Part shown: positions 8,155-17,526 of the stretch, piece by piece | Layout: every line of letters begins with the position of its first letter | How positions within the stretch are numbered: the first letter of the stretch is position 1 | DNA from: Planctomycetota bacterium | GTDB taxonomy: Bacteria > Planctomycetota > E44-bin39 | Length of the DNA: 64,000 bases | Assembly (NCBI GenBank): GCA_004376375.1 | Contig: SOJX01000152.1 | Span: forward strand, 35,377 to 99,376 | Reading direction: 5' to 3' | Notes under the pieces: model-generated | Databases searched by the model: none | What the model was told of the DNA's origin: nothing | Seen by the model: only the letters and a program-made list of their open reading frames with translations | Program-made: the position numbers and the translations under genes

Positions 8155-10038
8155 CTACTTGATTTCCAGTATGGTCAATCCTCGCCACACTCCGACTGTA
8201 TAAATGTAAGGCCAGTCAACATGCAGGCCTGCCGATTGTCCGGGATGACTCGACGTACCAACGAGAGTCGGATTGGCGGGGTCTGATATATCGAGCATTC
8301 TTGCCCCTGCGCCGCCGGCCGTGTTGAAAAGGTAATCCCCCGAAATAAAGAACCGGGACACCAGGCCGGTGTCATCGGTGGATGAAACGAACTGCGGCGC
8401 GAGCGGTACCGTAATATCATAAACCCTGAGAGACGGGTCGTCACTGTCGCCCAGGAAAATATAATTATCCTTGCAGATAAGCGCCCTGGCCGAATCGCCA
8501 ATGCCGGCGTTATCCACAACCGGATTCTGCTTGTTAGTGATGTTGTATATTTCCACTTCGCCCACGGAAAAAGCGACGTAGGCATACGGCTCAATCACAT
8601 ATATCGATGTTGCGCCCCTGGGGGTCGTGACCGTGCACTCGTTATTCGGGTTTAGCGGATTCGAAATGTTCACAATTGAGAAACCCGATCCATTGCCCAG
8701 GTATGCGTAGTTGCCGAATACGAAGATGCAGATGCCAGTTATATCCAGCGACGTAACAAGACTGGCACAGTCAGGATTCGAAACGTCAATAACTTCGAAA
8801 ATCCTGCCCGCCGCCTGGAACGCATAATCTCCGATAACTCTTACATCCCACGGATATTCAGCGGACGGACATGTAGACAATATCTGCGGATTCGTCTTGT
8901 CCGATACATCAACGACGTGCAGGCCCGTGTCATGGTCGGAAATATAGGCGTAATTCCCCCCCACGTCCAGGCCATATACATCGCCCGGCATGGGCAAGTG
9001 ACTTATTTGAACCAGTTCGAACGGGAGTCCGCCGGGACCGCTAAGCTCGACCAGAAAGATGCGGGTATCGGGAACTGAATACGCGCCATCGTTGTCTCTC
9101 GCGCGCACGGAGAAACTATGTGACCCGTTCGATAGATCCATGAATGATCTGGATGTGTCGAGGCCGACATCAATCCAGCCGCCGCAATCGAAATCGTATT
9201 CATACGACGTTATGCTGCCGTCAACGTCGTTGCCCTGCCATTCAAAAAACGTGGAATTCTGATTGATCGTGCCGGACGGCCCGCTTGTTATTACAACAGT
9301 CGGTGGTACGTTCGCGGCCGCATTGTCGCAGGTAAAGGTTGCGGCCAGAACTGCCGAATTTAATCCAGCAGTCGAGCTCGCATAAACGCGGAACGTGTGC
9401 ATGCCGAGGGAAGGCGCGGGGATTGTTACCGACGTGTTCGTCGTCGTGCTCGTCGGCGGGTCCTCGTCGGGACCGTAATAATAATTCGCTATCGGGATGG
9501 ATGGTGTGTCCAGCTGCCACGTGAAGGTCAGCGGAACCTGCCGAACCGTGCCTTCCGGTTTCGCGATCCAGGAAATAACCGGAAAGTCCGGATTCTGTAT
9601 TTGGAAGTCATCCGTAGTACCGGGCGTGCCTTCAATACCAATGGTCTTTACGGCAATGATTTTTACCCGTGCAGTCTGTACCCCGGAAATTCCATCAGCG
9701 AATGAATCCCACATTATAGTGTGAGCAAAGCCGGGATAAGGACCGCCTGCAATGCCCATCGTTCCATCACCGCCCTTGGCTGTCCCGGGGCTCCAGGTCT
9801 GACCTCCATCGGTGGAAAATTCCAGCGATATGTCGGAACCCGTGCCATCAACTTCAATAAGCCGGTAGGTTAGTGTGATATCTTCCTGTTGCACGCCGGC
9901 GGGAGTTGTCACGATGACCCGTGGCGTAAGGTAGGGTTTATCTTTGAAGCCCTTGATACTGCAGGATGGCCCCAGAACTGAAAAAATGAACACACAGGCC
10001 ACAACAACGTGCGACCGTGATAACGACACAGATTGCAT
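8155..10038 (-). CDS. LVIVD-repeat lipoprotein
   Basis: 627 residues. The signal peptide ends in VLGPSC, with the likely lipidated cysteine at 26. Residues about 40-330 are Ig/Fn3-like beta domains (for example TPAGVQQEDITLTYRLIEVD, and PPTVVITSGPSG before a FEWQGNDVDGS strand). Residues about 340-627 carry repeats of the LVIVD type (YAYISDHDTGLHVVDVSD, YAYLGNGSGFSIVNISN), expected to form a beta-propeller. It is a close paralog of the next gene upstream: the first 250 residues align nearly throughout, including CDNAAANVPPTVV. Probably a surface- or periplasm-exposed binding protein; no catalytic residues are visible. GGAG lies about 9 bases before the ATG. Confidence 0.8.
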   Translation of the reverse strand: MQSVSLSRSHVVVACVFIFSVLGPSCSIKGFKDKPYLTPRVIVTTPAGVQQEDITLTYRLIEVDGTGSDISLEFSTDGGQTWSPGTAKGGDGTMGIAGGPYPGFAHTIMWDSFADGISGVQTARVKIIAVKTIGIEGTPGTTDDFQIQNPDFPVISWIAKPEGTVRQVPLTFTWQLDTPSIPIANYYYGPDEDPPTSTTTNTSVTIPAPSLGMHTFRVYASSTAGLNSAVLAATFTCDNAAANVPPTVVITSGPSGTINQNSTFFEWQGNDVDGSITSYEYDFDCGGWIDVGLDTSRSFMDLSNGSHSFSVRARDNDGAYSVPDTRIFLVELSGPGGLPFELVQISHLPMPGDVYGLDVGGNYAYISDHDTGLHVVDVSDKTNPQILSTCPSAEYPWDVRVIGDYAFQAAGRIFEVIDVSNPDCASLVTSLDITGICIFVFGNYAYLGNGSGFSIVNISNPLNPNNECTVTTPRGATSIYVIEPYAYVAFSVGEVEIYNITNKQNPVVDNAGIGDSARALICKDNYIFLGDSDDPSLRVYDITVPLAPQFVSSTDDTGLVSRFFISGDYLFNTAGGAGARMLDISDPANPTLVGTSSHPGQSAGLHVDWPYIYTVGVWRGLTILEIK

Positions 10039-10076
10039 GATGATTACTCCGGGAATCTCAGAGCGGCGCTTCAGTT

Positions 10077-10105
10077 ATTATATGTATTTATGCATGACAA
10101 GTCAA
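10077..10105 (-). promoter_or_regulatory. Sigma-70 type promoter
   Basis: On the minus strand: TTGACT, 17 bases, TATAAT, about 40 bases upstream of the start at 10038. The same hexamer and spacing precede the paralog at 13242. Confidence 0.6.
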
Positions 10106-10212
10106 GTTTCTGAATAAGCGAAATGTTCCCACAAAATCCACTCCGCTCTGGCCTGCGGTAGAGAATCAGGAGGCCAGAAACCGGGATAACAGTATGAATG
10201 GTAATATATATA

Positions 10213-13200
10213 TCAGGCTTTTCTGAAGATCAGCAGGTTGGAATTACCAAGTACGTATATGTATTCTCCGTCAATAATCAGGTTCCTGAAATATGCCTTC
10301 ACCAGGCAGGCATGGTTTTGAATCGGGAGAGGTTTTGTGATATCTGTGACATCGACATAGCTGAGGTTGGTGCTCGAAAGCACCCAGAACCCGTTACCGT
10401 CTTTACGGGTAATCACAGACCCGGCGAAGGTAATTCCGCAGCCGGCTATGTCAACGCGGTTTGAAAGGTCTGTCCAGTCTGAAACCGTAATGCTCGAAGA
10501 CGAGGGGAAGAGAACGTAGTTTCCGTCGATTGCCCCCCTGCCTGCGATATTGCCGTATATTGATGACTTGATCGGGTTTGCCGGGTCAGCCAGGTCCCAG
10601 CATGTCATCTGGCTGCCGGTGAAAAAAGCCCTTGTTCCCGAAACAGATATCGCATAACAAGTATTATTGATGTTGTGAGAGTATTCCAGGATAGGATTCG
10701 AAGGATCTGTTAGTGAATAGATTTTCAGCAGGTTGTAATCGTGCACCAGCAAATATGTGCCCATAATTACACAATCACCAGCGGATCCAAGGCCGTCCAC
10801 TGTTCTGACGTGCTCATACGTCAGCGAGCCGGGGGGATTATGAATAACAGACACGTTGCCGCCTGAGGCAAAGATGTAATCTCCGTACCTTGCGAAAGTT
10901 CCCGGGGAGCCGTCCACCGATATGCTGCCGAGATACACGGGGGAACTCAGGTCCGTGATGTCATAGTATTCCATCTGCCCGTTTATCATTAAGTGAAGCC
11001 GGTTGCCCTCGGGGAAAATACCGGTAAACACTTTTGCCGTCGTCGAGTACACGTGGGCAGGATTGCCGGGGCTTGAAATGTCGTAGACTTCAATAGTGCC
11101 GTTCTTGATTGCTGCATAAAGCGCGTTTCCCTTGTATGCAAAGCTTACGATATCAAACTGGTTGGCCAGCGTGCTTACGATTGACGCTCCCGCGAAGGGG
11201 TTCCACCTGATGGTGTATAAATCCGTATTTGCGGTATACGCGTAATCGCCGATTGTTATAAGCGGGGTACATGATTCCGGGAGCGCGACATGCGCAAGTG
11301 GTGTGAGCTCGCTCGCGTTCGCGGGGTCAAGCACGTAGAAGTTGTCCCTGCCGTCGACAAGGTGAATCATTCCATTTACGGACTGGACACCGGCCGGGTA
11401 CCTTCCGAGGGGATAGAATACGTATTTTCCTTCCAGCTTCGGGGCAATGGGATTGGTGATATCGTAGGTGTAAACACCTGCCTCGTGCTCTGTAATGAAA
11501 AGCTTTCCACCACCCCCGTGAGCGTACTTTATGGGGTACGGGAAAGGGCCGCTCGTTATGCTCTCGCACTCGAGAGTAACGGTTCCCGGGGAAGGGGAAG
11601 AATAAACGTCGAACCCGCGGAAGTTCAGCCAGCTTGTGGAAACCAGCAGGTACATGTACTGGTCGCTTGAAAAAATATGCGCCCGGCCGTCGCGGTAATA
11701 CTGTCTGGTTGTGAGAACGGGGTAATAGGGGTCGGTAAGGTCCAGCCCCGCGCAGTACGGGTCGGTGTCAACTGCCATGAAGACGGCAGTATCGTTCAGG
11801 ATTCCGGCGAAGCTTCCCGCGATACCGAAATCGTTAACCTGGCTCGGTGCGAGCGGGTTTGAAATGTCGTATATGCCTAGTCCTGCCGGGTTGCCTGCGT
11901 AGAGGCAGTTTCCCTTTACAACCAGCTTGTTTGCATTAATTGTTCCCGTTTGAAACGGGCCGACATATTCGAAGGCAGCCGGTATAACCGTGAAGGAGCG
12001 GCACCCGATCGCGGAAACGCCACCCCACTCGTCTTCGACCTCGACGAAGAAAGTATGGTCGCCATAGTCGAGGTAATCGCTGGCGCACCAGTAATAGGTG
12101 TTGCCGTCACCTTCTTCTTTCGTGTTTGCGGGGCTGTCATACCAGAACCTGTATGTCCAGTAAGTATCGTCGGGGTCGTTTATTCTCACCTGGAACCGGG
12201 TTATCCTGTTGGTTGGGAGGGTTCTGTAGTCTATGCCGATTATTTCGGGGATGAAGTTGCTGCCTTTGACCTGGAAAGAATGCGTTTCCGGCAGAGAGGG
12301 CGCGCCATCGTTATCCACGCACATGACGGAGAAGTCATGCCAACCGCATGACAGGCTGCTTAGCGTATGGGATACTGCAAGCCCGCAGTTAACCCATCCC
12401 GCGCAATCAATATCGTACTGGTAATATGAAACAGAACCGTCGACATCGTATCCCTGCCAGGAAAAAGACGCGTCATTACCGAAAAGGACGCCGGTGGGGA
12501 CGGATGTAAAAACGACCGTCGGCGGTACGTTTGCGGCCGCGTTGTCGCATGTGAAGGTCGCGGTTAGATCCGAAGAATTCAGACCTGAGACTGCACTTGC
12601 GTAAACGCGGAAAGTATGCGCGCCGAGTGATGGCGCGGGGATTGTAACGGAAGTATTCATCGTCGCGTTCGTCGGCGGGTCCTCATCGAGCCCGTAGTAG
12701 TAGCTCGCTATTGTCTGTCCCGGCGTGTCAAGCTTCCATGTGAATGTCAGTGGTACCTGGCGAACCGTGCCTTCGGGTTTTGAAACCCACGAGATGAAAA
12801 TAATATCCGGGTTCTGGAGCAGAAAATCATTAGTAGTTCCGGGCGTACCTTCAGTACCGTTACTCCTTTTTGTACCGGTGATTTTTATACGCGCGGTCTG
12901 CGAGCCTGTAACTCCATCCGCAGAGGAATCCCATACTATTGTATGTTGAATTCCCGGCAACCATCCTCCTTGCAGGTTAGCGGTTCCATCACCATTCTTG
13001 GCCGTTGCCGAATTCCAGGTGGCGCCGCCGTCTGTCGAATACTGCAGGCTAATATCAGAACTGGAGCCATCGACTTCAATCAGCCGATAGGTCAGAGTTA
13101 CATCTTCCTGCTGAGTTCCCGCCGGCGTATCGACAACTACCCGCGGCGTCGGGTATGGGCTGTCTTCAAACCCCTTGATATTGCAGGAAAGAATGGCAAA

Positions 13201-13242
13201 CGCTGGAATTATAAGTAATGCGGTGAACAACCTGGATAGCAT
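10213..13242 (-). CDS. Large LVIVD-repeat lipoprotein, paralog of the preceding entry
   Basis: 1009 residues with a lipoprotein signal ending FAILSC (cysteine 20). The N-terminal 240 residues mirror the 627-residue paralog. An extra Ig-like/Fn3 region with DNDGAPSLPETHSF and PDDTYWTYRFWYDS follows. From about 430 to the end come many LVIVD-like blades (LYAGNPAGLGIYDISNP, YAYTANTDLYTIRWNP, LFITEHEAGVYTYDITNP). The longer repeat region suggests two propellers. No enzyme motif is seen. GGGAG lies 10 bases before the ATG. It is read from its own TTGACT/TAGAAT promoter, and the two paralogs look like a tandem duplication. Confidence 0.8.
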   Translation of the reverse strand: MLSRLFTALLIIPAFAILSCNIKGFEDSPYPTPRVVVDTPAGTQQEDVTLTYRLIEVDGSSSDISLQYSTDGGATWNSATAKNGDGTANLQGGWLPGIQHTIVWDSSADGVTGSQTARIKITGTKRSNGTEGTPGTTNDFLLQNPDIIFISWVSKPEGTVRQVPLTFTWKLDTPGQTIASYYYGLDEDPPTNATMNTSVTIPAPSLGAHTFRVYASAVSGLNSSDLTATFTCDNAAANVPPTVVFTSVPTGVLFGNDASFSWQGYDVDGSVSYYQYDIDCAGWVNCGLAVSHTLSSLSCGWHDFSVMCVDNDGAPSLPETHSFQVKGSNFIPEIIGIDYRTLPTNRITRFQVRINDPDDTYWTYRFWYDSPANTKEEGDGNTYYWCASDYLDYGDHTFFVEVEDEWGGVSAIGCRSFTVIPAAFEYVGPFQTGTINANKLVVKGNCLYAGNPAGLGIYDISNPLAPSQVNDFGIAGSFAGILNDTAVFMAVDTDPYCAGLDLTDPYYPVLTTRQYYRDGRAHIFSSDQYMYLLVSTSWLNFRGFDVYSSPSPGTVTLECESITSGPFPYPIKYAHGGGGKLFITEHEAGVYTYDITNPIAPKLEGKYVFYPLGRYPAGVQSVNGMIHLVDGRDNFYVLDPANASELTPLAHVALPESCTPLITIGDYAYTANTDLYTIRWNPFAGASIVSTLANQFDIVSFAYKGNALYAAIKNGTIEVYDISSPGNPAHVYSTTAKVFTGIFPEGNRLHLMINGQMEYYDITDLSSPVYLGSISVDGSPGTFARYGDYIFASGGNVSVIHNPPGSLTYEHVRTVDGLGSAGDCVIMGTYLLVHDYNLLKIYSLTDPSNPILEYSHNINNTCYAISVSGTRAFFTGSQMTCWDLADPANPIKSSIYGNIAGRGAIDGNYVLFPSSSSITVSDWTDLSNRVDIAGCGITFAGSVITRKDGNGFWVLSSTNLSYVDVTDITKPLPIQNHACLVKAYFRNLIIDGEYIYVLGNSNLLIFRKA

Positions 13243-13275
13243 TGTCGGAACTCCCTTTGGGCGGCGCTATCCATA

Positions 13276-13304
13276 ATTCTACGTATATTAAGGTGATAAG
13301 TCAA
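13276..13304 (-). promoter_or_regulatory. Sigma-70 type promoter
   Basis: Minus strand: TTGACT, 17 bases, TAGAAT, about 35 bases before the start at 13242. It is nearly the same as the promoter of the paralog at 10038. Confidence 0.6.
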
Positions 13305-13489
13305 GTTTCCAAGACAAATACAGCGACTTAGCAGGACCTTAGCGGTACAGGATGCACAATGGTGCACAAGGTTGGAGAAGATGGAGGAGAAGGAGAGGGA
13401 GAAAAAATAATGTGGGATTGCTTAACTCCAACGTATGGCTTTGTGGCTCAACTGACTAAGAATGCAGGAGGTGCTTTTTTAGTCCGAAT

Positions 13490-13519
13490 TTGGATGAAAC
13501 GACCACTTTCGGACGTATT
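13490..13519 (+). promoter_or_regulatory. Putative activator-binding element (UAS copy A)
   Basis: Reads GGATGAAACGACC-N6-GGACGT. The ACGACC/GGACGT halves form a dyad. It matches elements at 21819-21848 (minus) and 24726-24755 (plus), and its centre is about 108 bp upstream of the sigma-54 promoter at 13612. An outer GTCCGAA/TTCGGAC inverted repeat also spans this copy. Confidence 0.65.
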
Positions 13520-13611
13520 TTCAGCGATCCTCTCTCTTTGCAAACAAGTATTCCTTTTTGTATCCCATTGACAATAAAACGGTTATGTAAAACTGTCGAA
13601 CTGATTCGATC

Positions 13612-13627
13612 AGGAACAGTTTTTGCG
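13612..13627 (+). promoter_or_regulatory. Sigma-54 (-24/-12) promoter
   Basis: AGGAACA-GTTT-TTGCG. GG and GC have the exact spacing required by the consensus TGGCACG-N4-TTGCA. Initiation would be near 13638, about 40 bases before the ATG at 13679. The spacer GTTT is shared with the promoter at 21710-21725. Confidence 0.7.
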
Positions 13628-13678
13628 AAATGTATTTAGTAGCTGGAGAAGGAAAACCATAATAATGGAGGAAAAATT

Positions 13679-14470
13679 ATGTTGAGGATTATGAAACATG
13701 GAGGGTTCGCGTTGTGCATAATGCTTGTTTTCGCCATCCCCCTCCTGGCGGATTGCGGGAAAAAGTCGAGCGGTAAAACAGTTTATCTACCGCCGGCTGG
13801 CTCGGGTTCCGGCACAGGCACGGGTTCCGGTACAGGCACAGGTTCCGGCACCGGCACGGGTTCCGGTACTGGCACAGGTTCCGGTACAGGCACCGGCCCC
13901 GCCTATAATATTATGGACTATCTGAACTATGCGCCGGGCAACTGGTGGGAATACACTGTCGCTGGTGTTACACATATTTATCAATGCAGCACTCCAAGCA
14001 CTATATTCACGTACAATTGCTGGCCGGTCCAGGTCGGTAACGACAGCGCTCAGTTGCGCGCCGATTATTTCAGTACGGAAAACGGTGAGCTGTTGTGGAT
14101 TGCGCAGGGTCCGTGGTCGCTGACGAGCAGCAGTCAAGCTGCTGAGTTCGACCCACCGTCGCGGATTGGGCTTTCGAGCATGCAGGCCGGCGATATATGG
14201 AGCGACAGCGGCGTGTTCCGAAGGGGCGACGGTTCTGAGTTTCCATATACCTCTGACAGCTCTCTGCTGGGGGTTGGCATATGCACGTTCGATAACGGCG
14301 ATACAATCTCGGACCAGTGCCTTGCGATCGAACAGGTACTCCACATCGGCACTCCTGAAGCCTTTGACGCGACGTTCCGATACTATTTTGCGCCCGGAAG
14401 CGGGATGGTCGGTTACGACGTGTGGGGCGGTGTCTGGAAACTGGTGGATTCGAATGCGCTGAAACCGTAG
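13679..14470 (+). CDS. Gly-Thr tract exported protein of unknown function
   Basis: 263 residues with GGAGG 7 bases before the ATG. The signal peptide ends LLADC, an imperfect lipobox because of Asp before Cys. A Gly/Ser/Thr tract at about 41-75 is encoded by 6-base repeats such as GGTTCC/GGCACA. The C-terminal 185 residues start YNIMDYLNYAPGNWWEYTV, with paired cysteines and many aromatics, and look like a secreted beta-rich domain I cannot assign. It is the first gene after a sigma-54 promoter and activator element, so it should belong to the same regulon as the operons around 21-25 kb. Confidence 0.75.
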   Translation: MLRIMKHGGFALCIMLVFAIPLLADCGKKSSGKTVYLPPAGSGSGTGTGSGTGTGSGTGTGSGTGTGSGTGTGPAYNIMDYLNYAPGNWWEYTVAGVTHIYQCSTPSTIFTYNCWPVQVGNDSAQLRADYFSTENGELLWIAQGPWSLTSSSQAAEFDPPSRIGLSSMQAGDIWSDSGVFRRGDGSEFPYTSDSSLLGVGICTFDNGDTISDQCLAIEQVLHIGTPEAFDATFRYYFAPGSGMVGYDVWGGVWKLVDSNALKP

Positions 14471-14587
14471 AGCAGTTCTCATACCCGGTCAAGGAATACG
14501 CCTGCGACGATGTTGCGTTTTCCATGCCTGGGATAAGGTGGCTGGTCTTACGAAATCTCACGACAATAACCACAGGCGGAGGTTTCG

Positions 14588-15775
14588 ATGAAGCAGCATC
14601 TACATTACGTGAAACGCATTTCAGCCGGACTGAATACCAGCCTGGCCAGGTTCACTATCCTTTTCATCGTTTCGCTGGCTCTGGTAATAGGCCATCTGGG
14701 ATGCGGCAGCAAAAGTTCGGGAAATAAATTCGTGACAGGTACCGGAACAGGCACGGGATCGGGTACCGGATCGGGAACAGGGACGGGATCGGGTACGGGA
14801 ACGGGAACAGGGACGGGATCGGGTACGGGATCGGGAACAGGGACGGGATCAGGTAGTGGCACCGGCACGGGGACAACAACTCTGGATATGGAGATTGTGG
14901 GATCAGTCGGTGCCGGGGGTGAAGTCGAGGGCCTTTATATCTCAGGCTCTTATTTGTATGTTGCGGATTATTCCGGCAGCCTTGCGGTGCTGAGTATTTC
15001 AAGTCCGGCGAGCCCGAAAAAAGTCGGCTCCTGCTCAACGGGTCGCGCCTACGACGTTTATGCATCAGGCGATTATGCGTATGTCGCGACTACAGGCGGC
15101 CTCAAGGTGGTAGATGTTTCAGACCCGTCAAATCCGTCAGTTGTCGGCTCCTGCAGTACGTCGGATGATGCCAGGGGCGTTCATGGAACAAGCAGTTATG
15201 CGTATGTCGCGGCATGGGGAAGCGGCCTCAAGGTGGTGGATGTCAGAGATCCGGAAAATCCGAAAGTTGTCGGCACCTGCGATACGCCGGGCGCTGCCTG
15301 TGGCGTTTGGGTAAAAGGCAGTTACGCGTACGTCGCGGATTATGGGAGCGGCTTCCGGGTGATAAGTATTTCGAGTCCCACAAATCCGAAAATTGTCGGC
15401 TCCAGCAGTGCGTCGGGCTGGGCCTACAAAGTTCATGTCTCGGGCTCATACGCGTATGTCGCGTGGCATGACAGGGGCCTTCGGATAATAGACATTTCAA
15501 GCCCGTCAAATCCGACTATTGTCGCTACCTATTCCGAGGGCTTCAATCATAAGAACGTACGTGCTTACGGCGTTCGTAAATCAGGCAATTATGCGTATAT
15601 CGTCATGAGTGGTCGACCCGGCCTTTTGGCAGTAGATGTTTCAAATCCGTCAAACCCGATGAAAGCCTGCAAGGTCGGTGTAACAGCCTGGGCCCTTTAC
15701 GGCGTTGAGGTGTCGGGCAATTATGTGTATTTCGGGGCCGGTGGAGCTGTTAAGGTAGTACAGGTATCAGAATAA
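14588..15775 (+). CDS. Gly-Thr tract LVIVD beta-propeller lipoprotein
   Basis: 395 residues with GGAGG before the ATG at 14588. The signal peptide ends GHLGC. Residues about 53-97 are Gly-Thr/Gly-Ser repeats (DNA 14741-14873). Residues 100-395 contain about seven LVIVD repeats (SYLYVADYSGSLAVLSISSP, DYAYVATTGGLKVVDVSDP, SYAYVAAWGSGLKVVDVRDP), enough for a seven-bladed propeller. It lies 117 bases after the previous lipoprotein gene on the same strand and could share its transcript. Expected role: binding or display at the surface; no enzymatic motif is seen. Confidence 0.82.
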   Translation: MKQHLHYVKRISAGLNTSLARFTILFIVSLALVIGHLGCGSKSSGNKFVTGTGTGTGSGTGSGTGTGSGTGTGTGTGSGTGSGTGTGSGSGTGTGTTTLDMEIVGSVGAGGEVEGLYISGSYLYVADYSGSLAVLSISSPASPKKVGSCSTGRAYDVYASGDYAYVATTGGLKVVDVSDPSNPSVVGSCSTSDDARGVHGTSSYAYVAAWGSGLKVVDVRDPENPKVVGTCDTPGAACGVWVKGSYAYVADYGSGFRVISISSPTNPKIVGSSSASGWAYKVHVSGSYAYVAWHDRGLRIIDISSPSNPTIVATYSEGFNHKNVRAYGVRKSGNYAYIVMSGRPGLLAVDVSNPSNPMKACKVGVTAWALYGVEVSGNYVYFGAGGAVKVVQVSE

Positions 15776-15828
15776 AGGTTCAGCCACCCAGCCGTCCAGC
15801 CGCCGTCCGTCCCCGCCGCAAGCGGTAA

Positions 15829-15847
15829 AATGGGGAGTCACCTATTT
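15829..15847 (+). repeat. Short REP-like element
   Basis: GGGGAGTCACCTATTT. A related sequence occurs inverted at 18381-18398 (GGTGACTCCCCCTATTTT) and as both arms of the large inverted repeat at 34667-34732. Confidence 0.4.
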
Positions 15848-15947
15848 CAGGCATAATTCATTGTCCCGCCCTTTCAGGGGAAGAAGAAATTATGAAGTAT
15901 GAATTATGAAGGATAATACTTATCTGGTTTTCTTTTATGGAGGGGAA

Positions 15948-17510
15948 ATGCGCAAGTTTCAACCTTTGGCTTTTCTCGCTTTATCCATTTCACTTGCTTT
16001 TTTCTCTATAAATTGCGGTGGCCGCAGCGATGGAACAACTTACGTCCTGCTGCCAACTTCTACCAATACAGCCACAGGCACTGCTACCGGAACTGGAACG
16101 GGAACGGGTACTGCTACTGGAACTGGAACTGGAACGGGTACTGCTACTGGAACGGGAACGGATACAGGCACTGCAACGGGTACAGGCACTGGAACGGGTA
16201 CAGGCACAAGTACAGATACATTGATTGTCACAATCGGGCCAAACGGCAGCATGCCTGAAGGCGGCGATCCGGATTACGCTACGATTGGGGCCGCCGAATC
16301 GAATATAGTCTCTGACTCAGTCCTATCCAGCAAGGACCTGATTTCGCAGAATAGGAACGTTATTTACAAGCTCTACGGCGAGTGGGAGGAAAGCGTAGAC
16401 GTAGCGGGCTGGACGTGCAACGCCACGTACAAGCTGACCATCGAGAACGGCTCCTCGACGCGGCCGACGGTTTACACCGCGGATTCTGTTACTGATAGTT
16501 ACACACTAAGGATAAGTTCCAATTATATTGACGTATCCGGCATACACATCAAGGCCTTCAGCATGGATACTTCCTACGACCAGAACCGCGCGCTCAAGAT
16601 TGACGGCACGTATCTTACGGTAACCGACTGCATACTGGGCTCGAGCGCAGCCAATGGCGCGTATAACTATGCCTGCGACCTCGCAGACAACGTTACAATC
16701 GACAACTGCTGGATAACGGGTTATAACGGAATAGGTGACGAGACCGACAGTATCGACAACGTCATTATAAGAAACTGCGTTTTCAAAGAAGGACTCAGCG
16801 GGTCTTCGGGTTCGAATTATAATGCTGCTATTTACATAAAATATGCGAATCAAGTGGAAATTTACAATAATAAGATAATAGAAACCGGCTATAAGAAATA
16901 TTCGATATACCTTGACTATTATGATGACTGCAAAATTTATAATAATATTATCCGAAGAACCCGCGAGGACGGCGCATATCCTACATATGGCGGCATTACT
17001 CTATTTACACAGGCCGCGGGAAACACCGACAGTTATGTCCTGAATAACACGATAGATGTGGATTATCAGGTTATTGCAGGTGACCGCTCCGGTATTTACT
17101 TAATGAGCTATGGCAACGGACTAACACACATCCGAAACAACATTATTTACATGAGGCTCATCGGATACGGTTTCGATTTTGAGAGTAGCTCGGGATTTCC
17201 CGGCGCCATAACACTTGACAACAACTGCGGTTACCTCGCGACAACCGCCACCTACTGGGGAACCTGTTATTTGGGATTTCAAGATAATCTGGCCGACTGG
17301 ATCACCCTTACGGCCTTGGATGGCGCCTCGGTTGAGGCCGACCCGCTATTTATAAGCACCGACCCCGCAAGCGCGGATTTTCTGCACATCAGCGGTGCAT
17401 CACCATGCATCGGGCAGGGGAAAAACTTTACGAGTATTTTCACCACGGACATAGACGGGGAGGCGCGACCTTCCTCCGGCGGATGGTGTATCGGCGCGGA
17501 CGAACGATAA
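15948..17510 (+). CDS. Gly-Thr tract parallel beta-helix lipoprotein
   Basis: 520 residues from the ATG at 15948, preceded by GGAGGGG. An upstream in-frame ATG at 15906 would put 14 polar residues before the signal peptide. The lipoprotein signal ends FFSINC. A Thr-Gly/Ala-Thr tract at about 42-88 (DNA 16075-16215) is followed by a right-handed beta-helix: repeated NVTIDNCWITG, NVIIRNCVFKEG, QVEIYNNKIIET, CKIYNNIIRRT. It ends DIDGEARPSSGGWCIGADE, a C-terminal strand pattern common in secreted beta-helix proteins. Such proteins usually bind or cleave polysaccharide. Its signal peptide closely resembles that of the lipoprotein at 45347-46186, although the C-terminal domains are unrelated. Confidence 0.82.
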   Translation: MRKFQPLAFLALSISLAFFSINCGGRSDGTTYVLLPTSTNTATGTATGTGTGTGTATGTGTGTGTATGTGTDTGTATGTGTGTGTGTSTDTLIVTIGPNGSMPEGGDPDYATIGAAESNIVSDSVLSSKDLISQNRNVIYKLYGEWEESVDVAGWTCNATYKLTIENGSSTRPTVYTADSVTDSYTLRISSNYIDVSGIHIKAFSMDTSYDQNRALKIDGTYLTVTDCILGSSAANGAYNYACDLADNVTIDNCWITGYNGIGDETDSIDNVIIRNCVFKEGLSGSSGSNYNAAIYIKYANQVEIYNNKIIETGYKKYSIYLDYYDDCKIYNNIIRRTREDGAYPTYGGITLFTQAAGNTDSYVLNNTIDVDYQVIAGDRSGIYLMSYGNGLTHIRNNIIYMRLIGYGFDFESSSGFPGAITLDNNCGYLATTATYWGTCYLGFQDNLADWITLTALDGASVEADPLFISTDPASADFLHISGASPCIGQGKNFTSIFTTDIDGEARPSSGGWCIGADER

Positions 17511-17526
17511 GAGGTGAGGGCTTAAC

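Larger units (their letters stand above)
13243..13678. other. Divergent intergenic region
   Basis: 435 bases between two divergent lipoprotein genes. It holds the sigma-70 promoter of the leftward gene, a purine-rich stretch (13370-13410), an activator-type element (13490-13519) and a sigma-54 promoter (13612-13627) for the rightward gene. No coding sequence is supported. Confidence 0.6.

Noticed and set aside
13359..13571. A 70-codon plus-strand ORF between the divergent lipoprotein genes
   Set aside because: Purine-rich low-complexity start, no ribosome site, and it overlaps the activator-type element; it is better explained as regulatory DNA.
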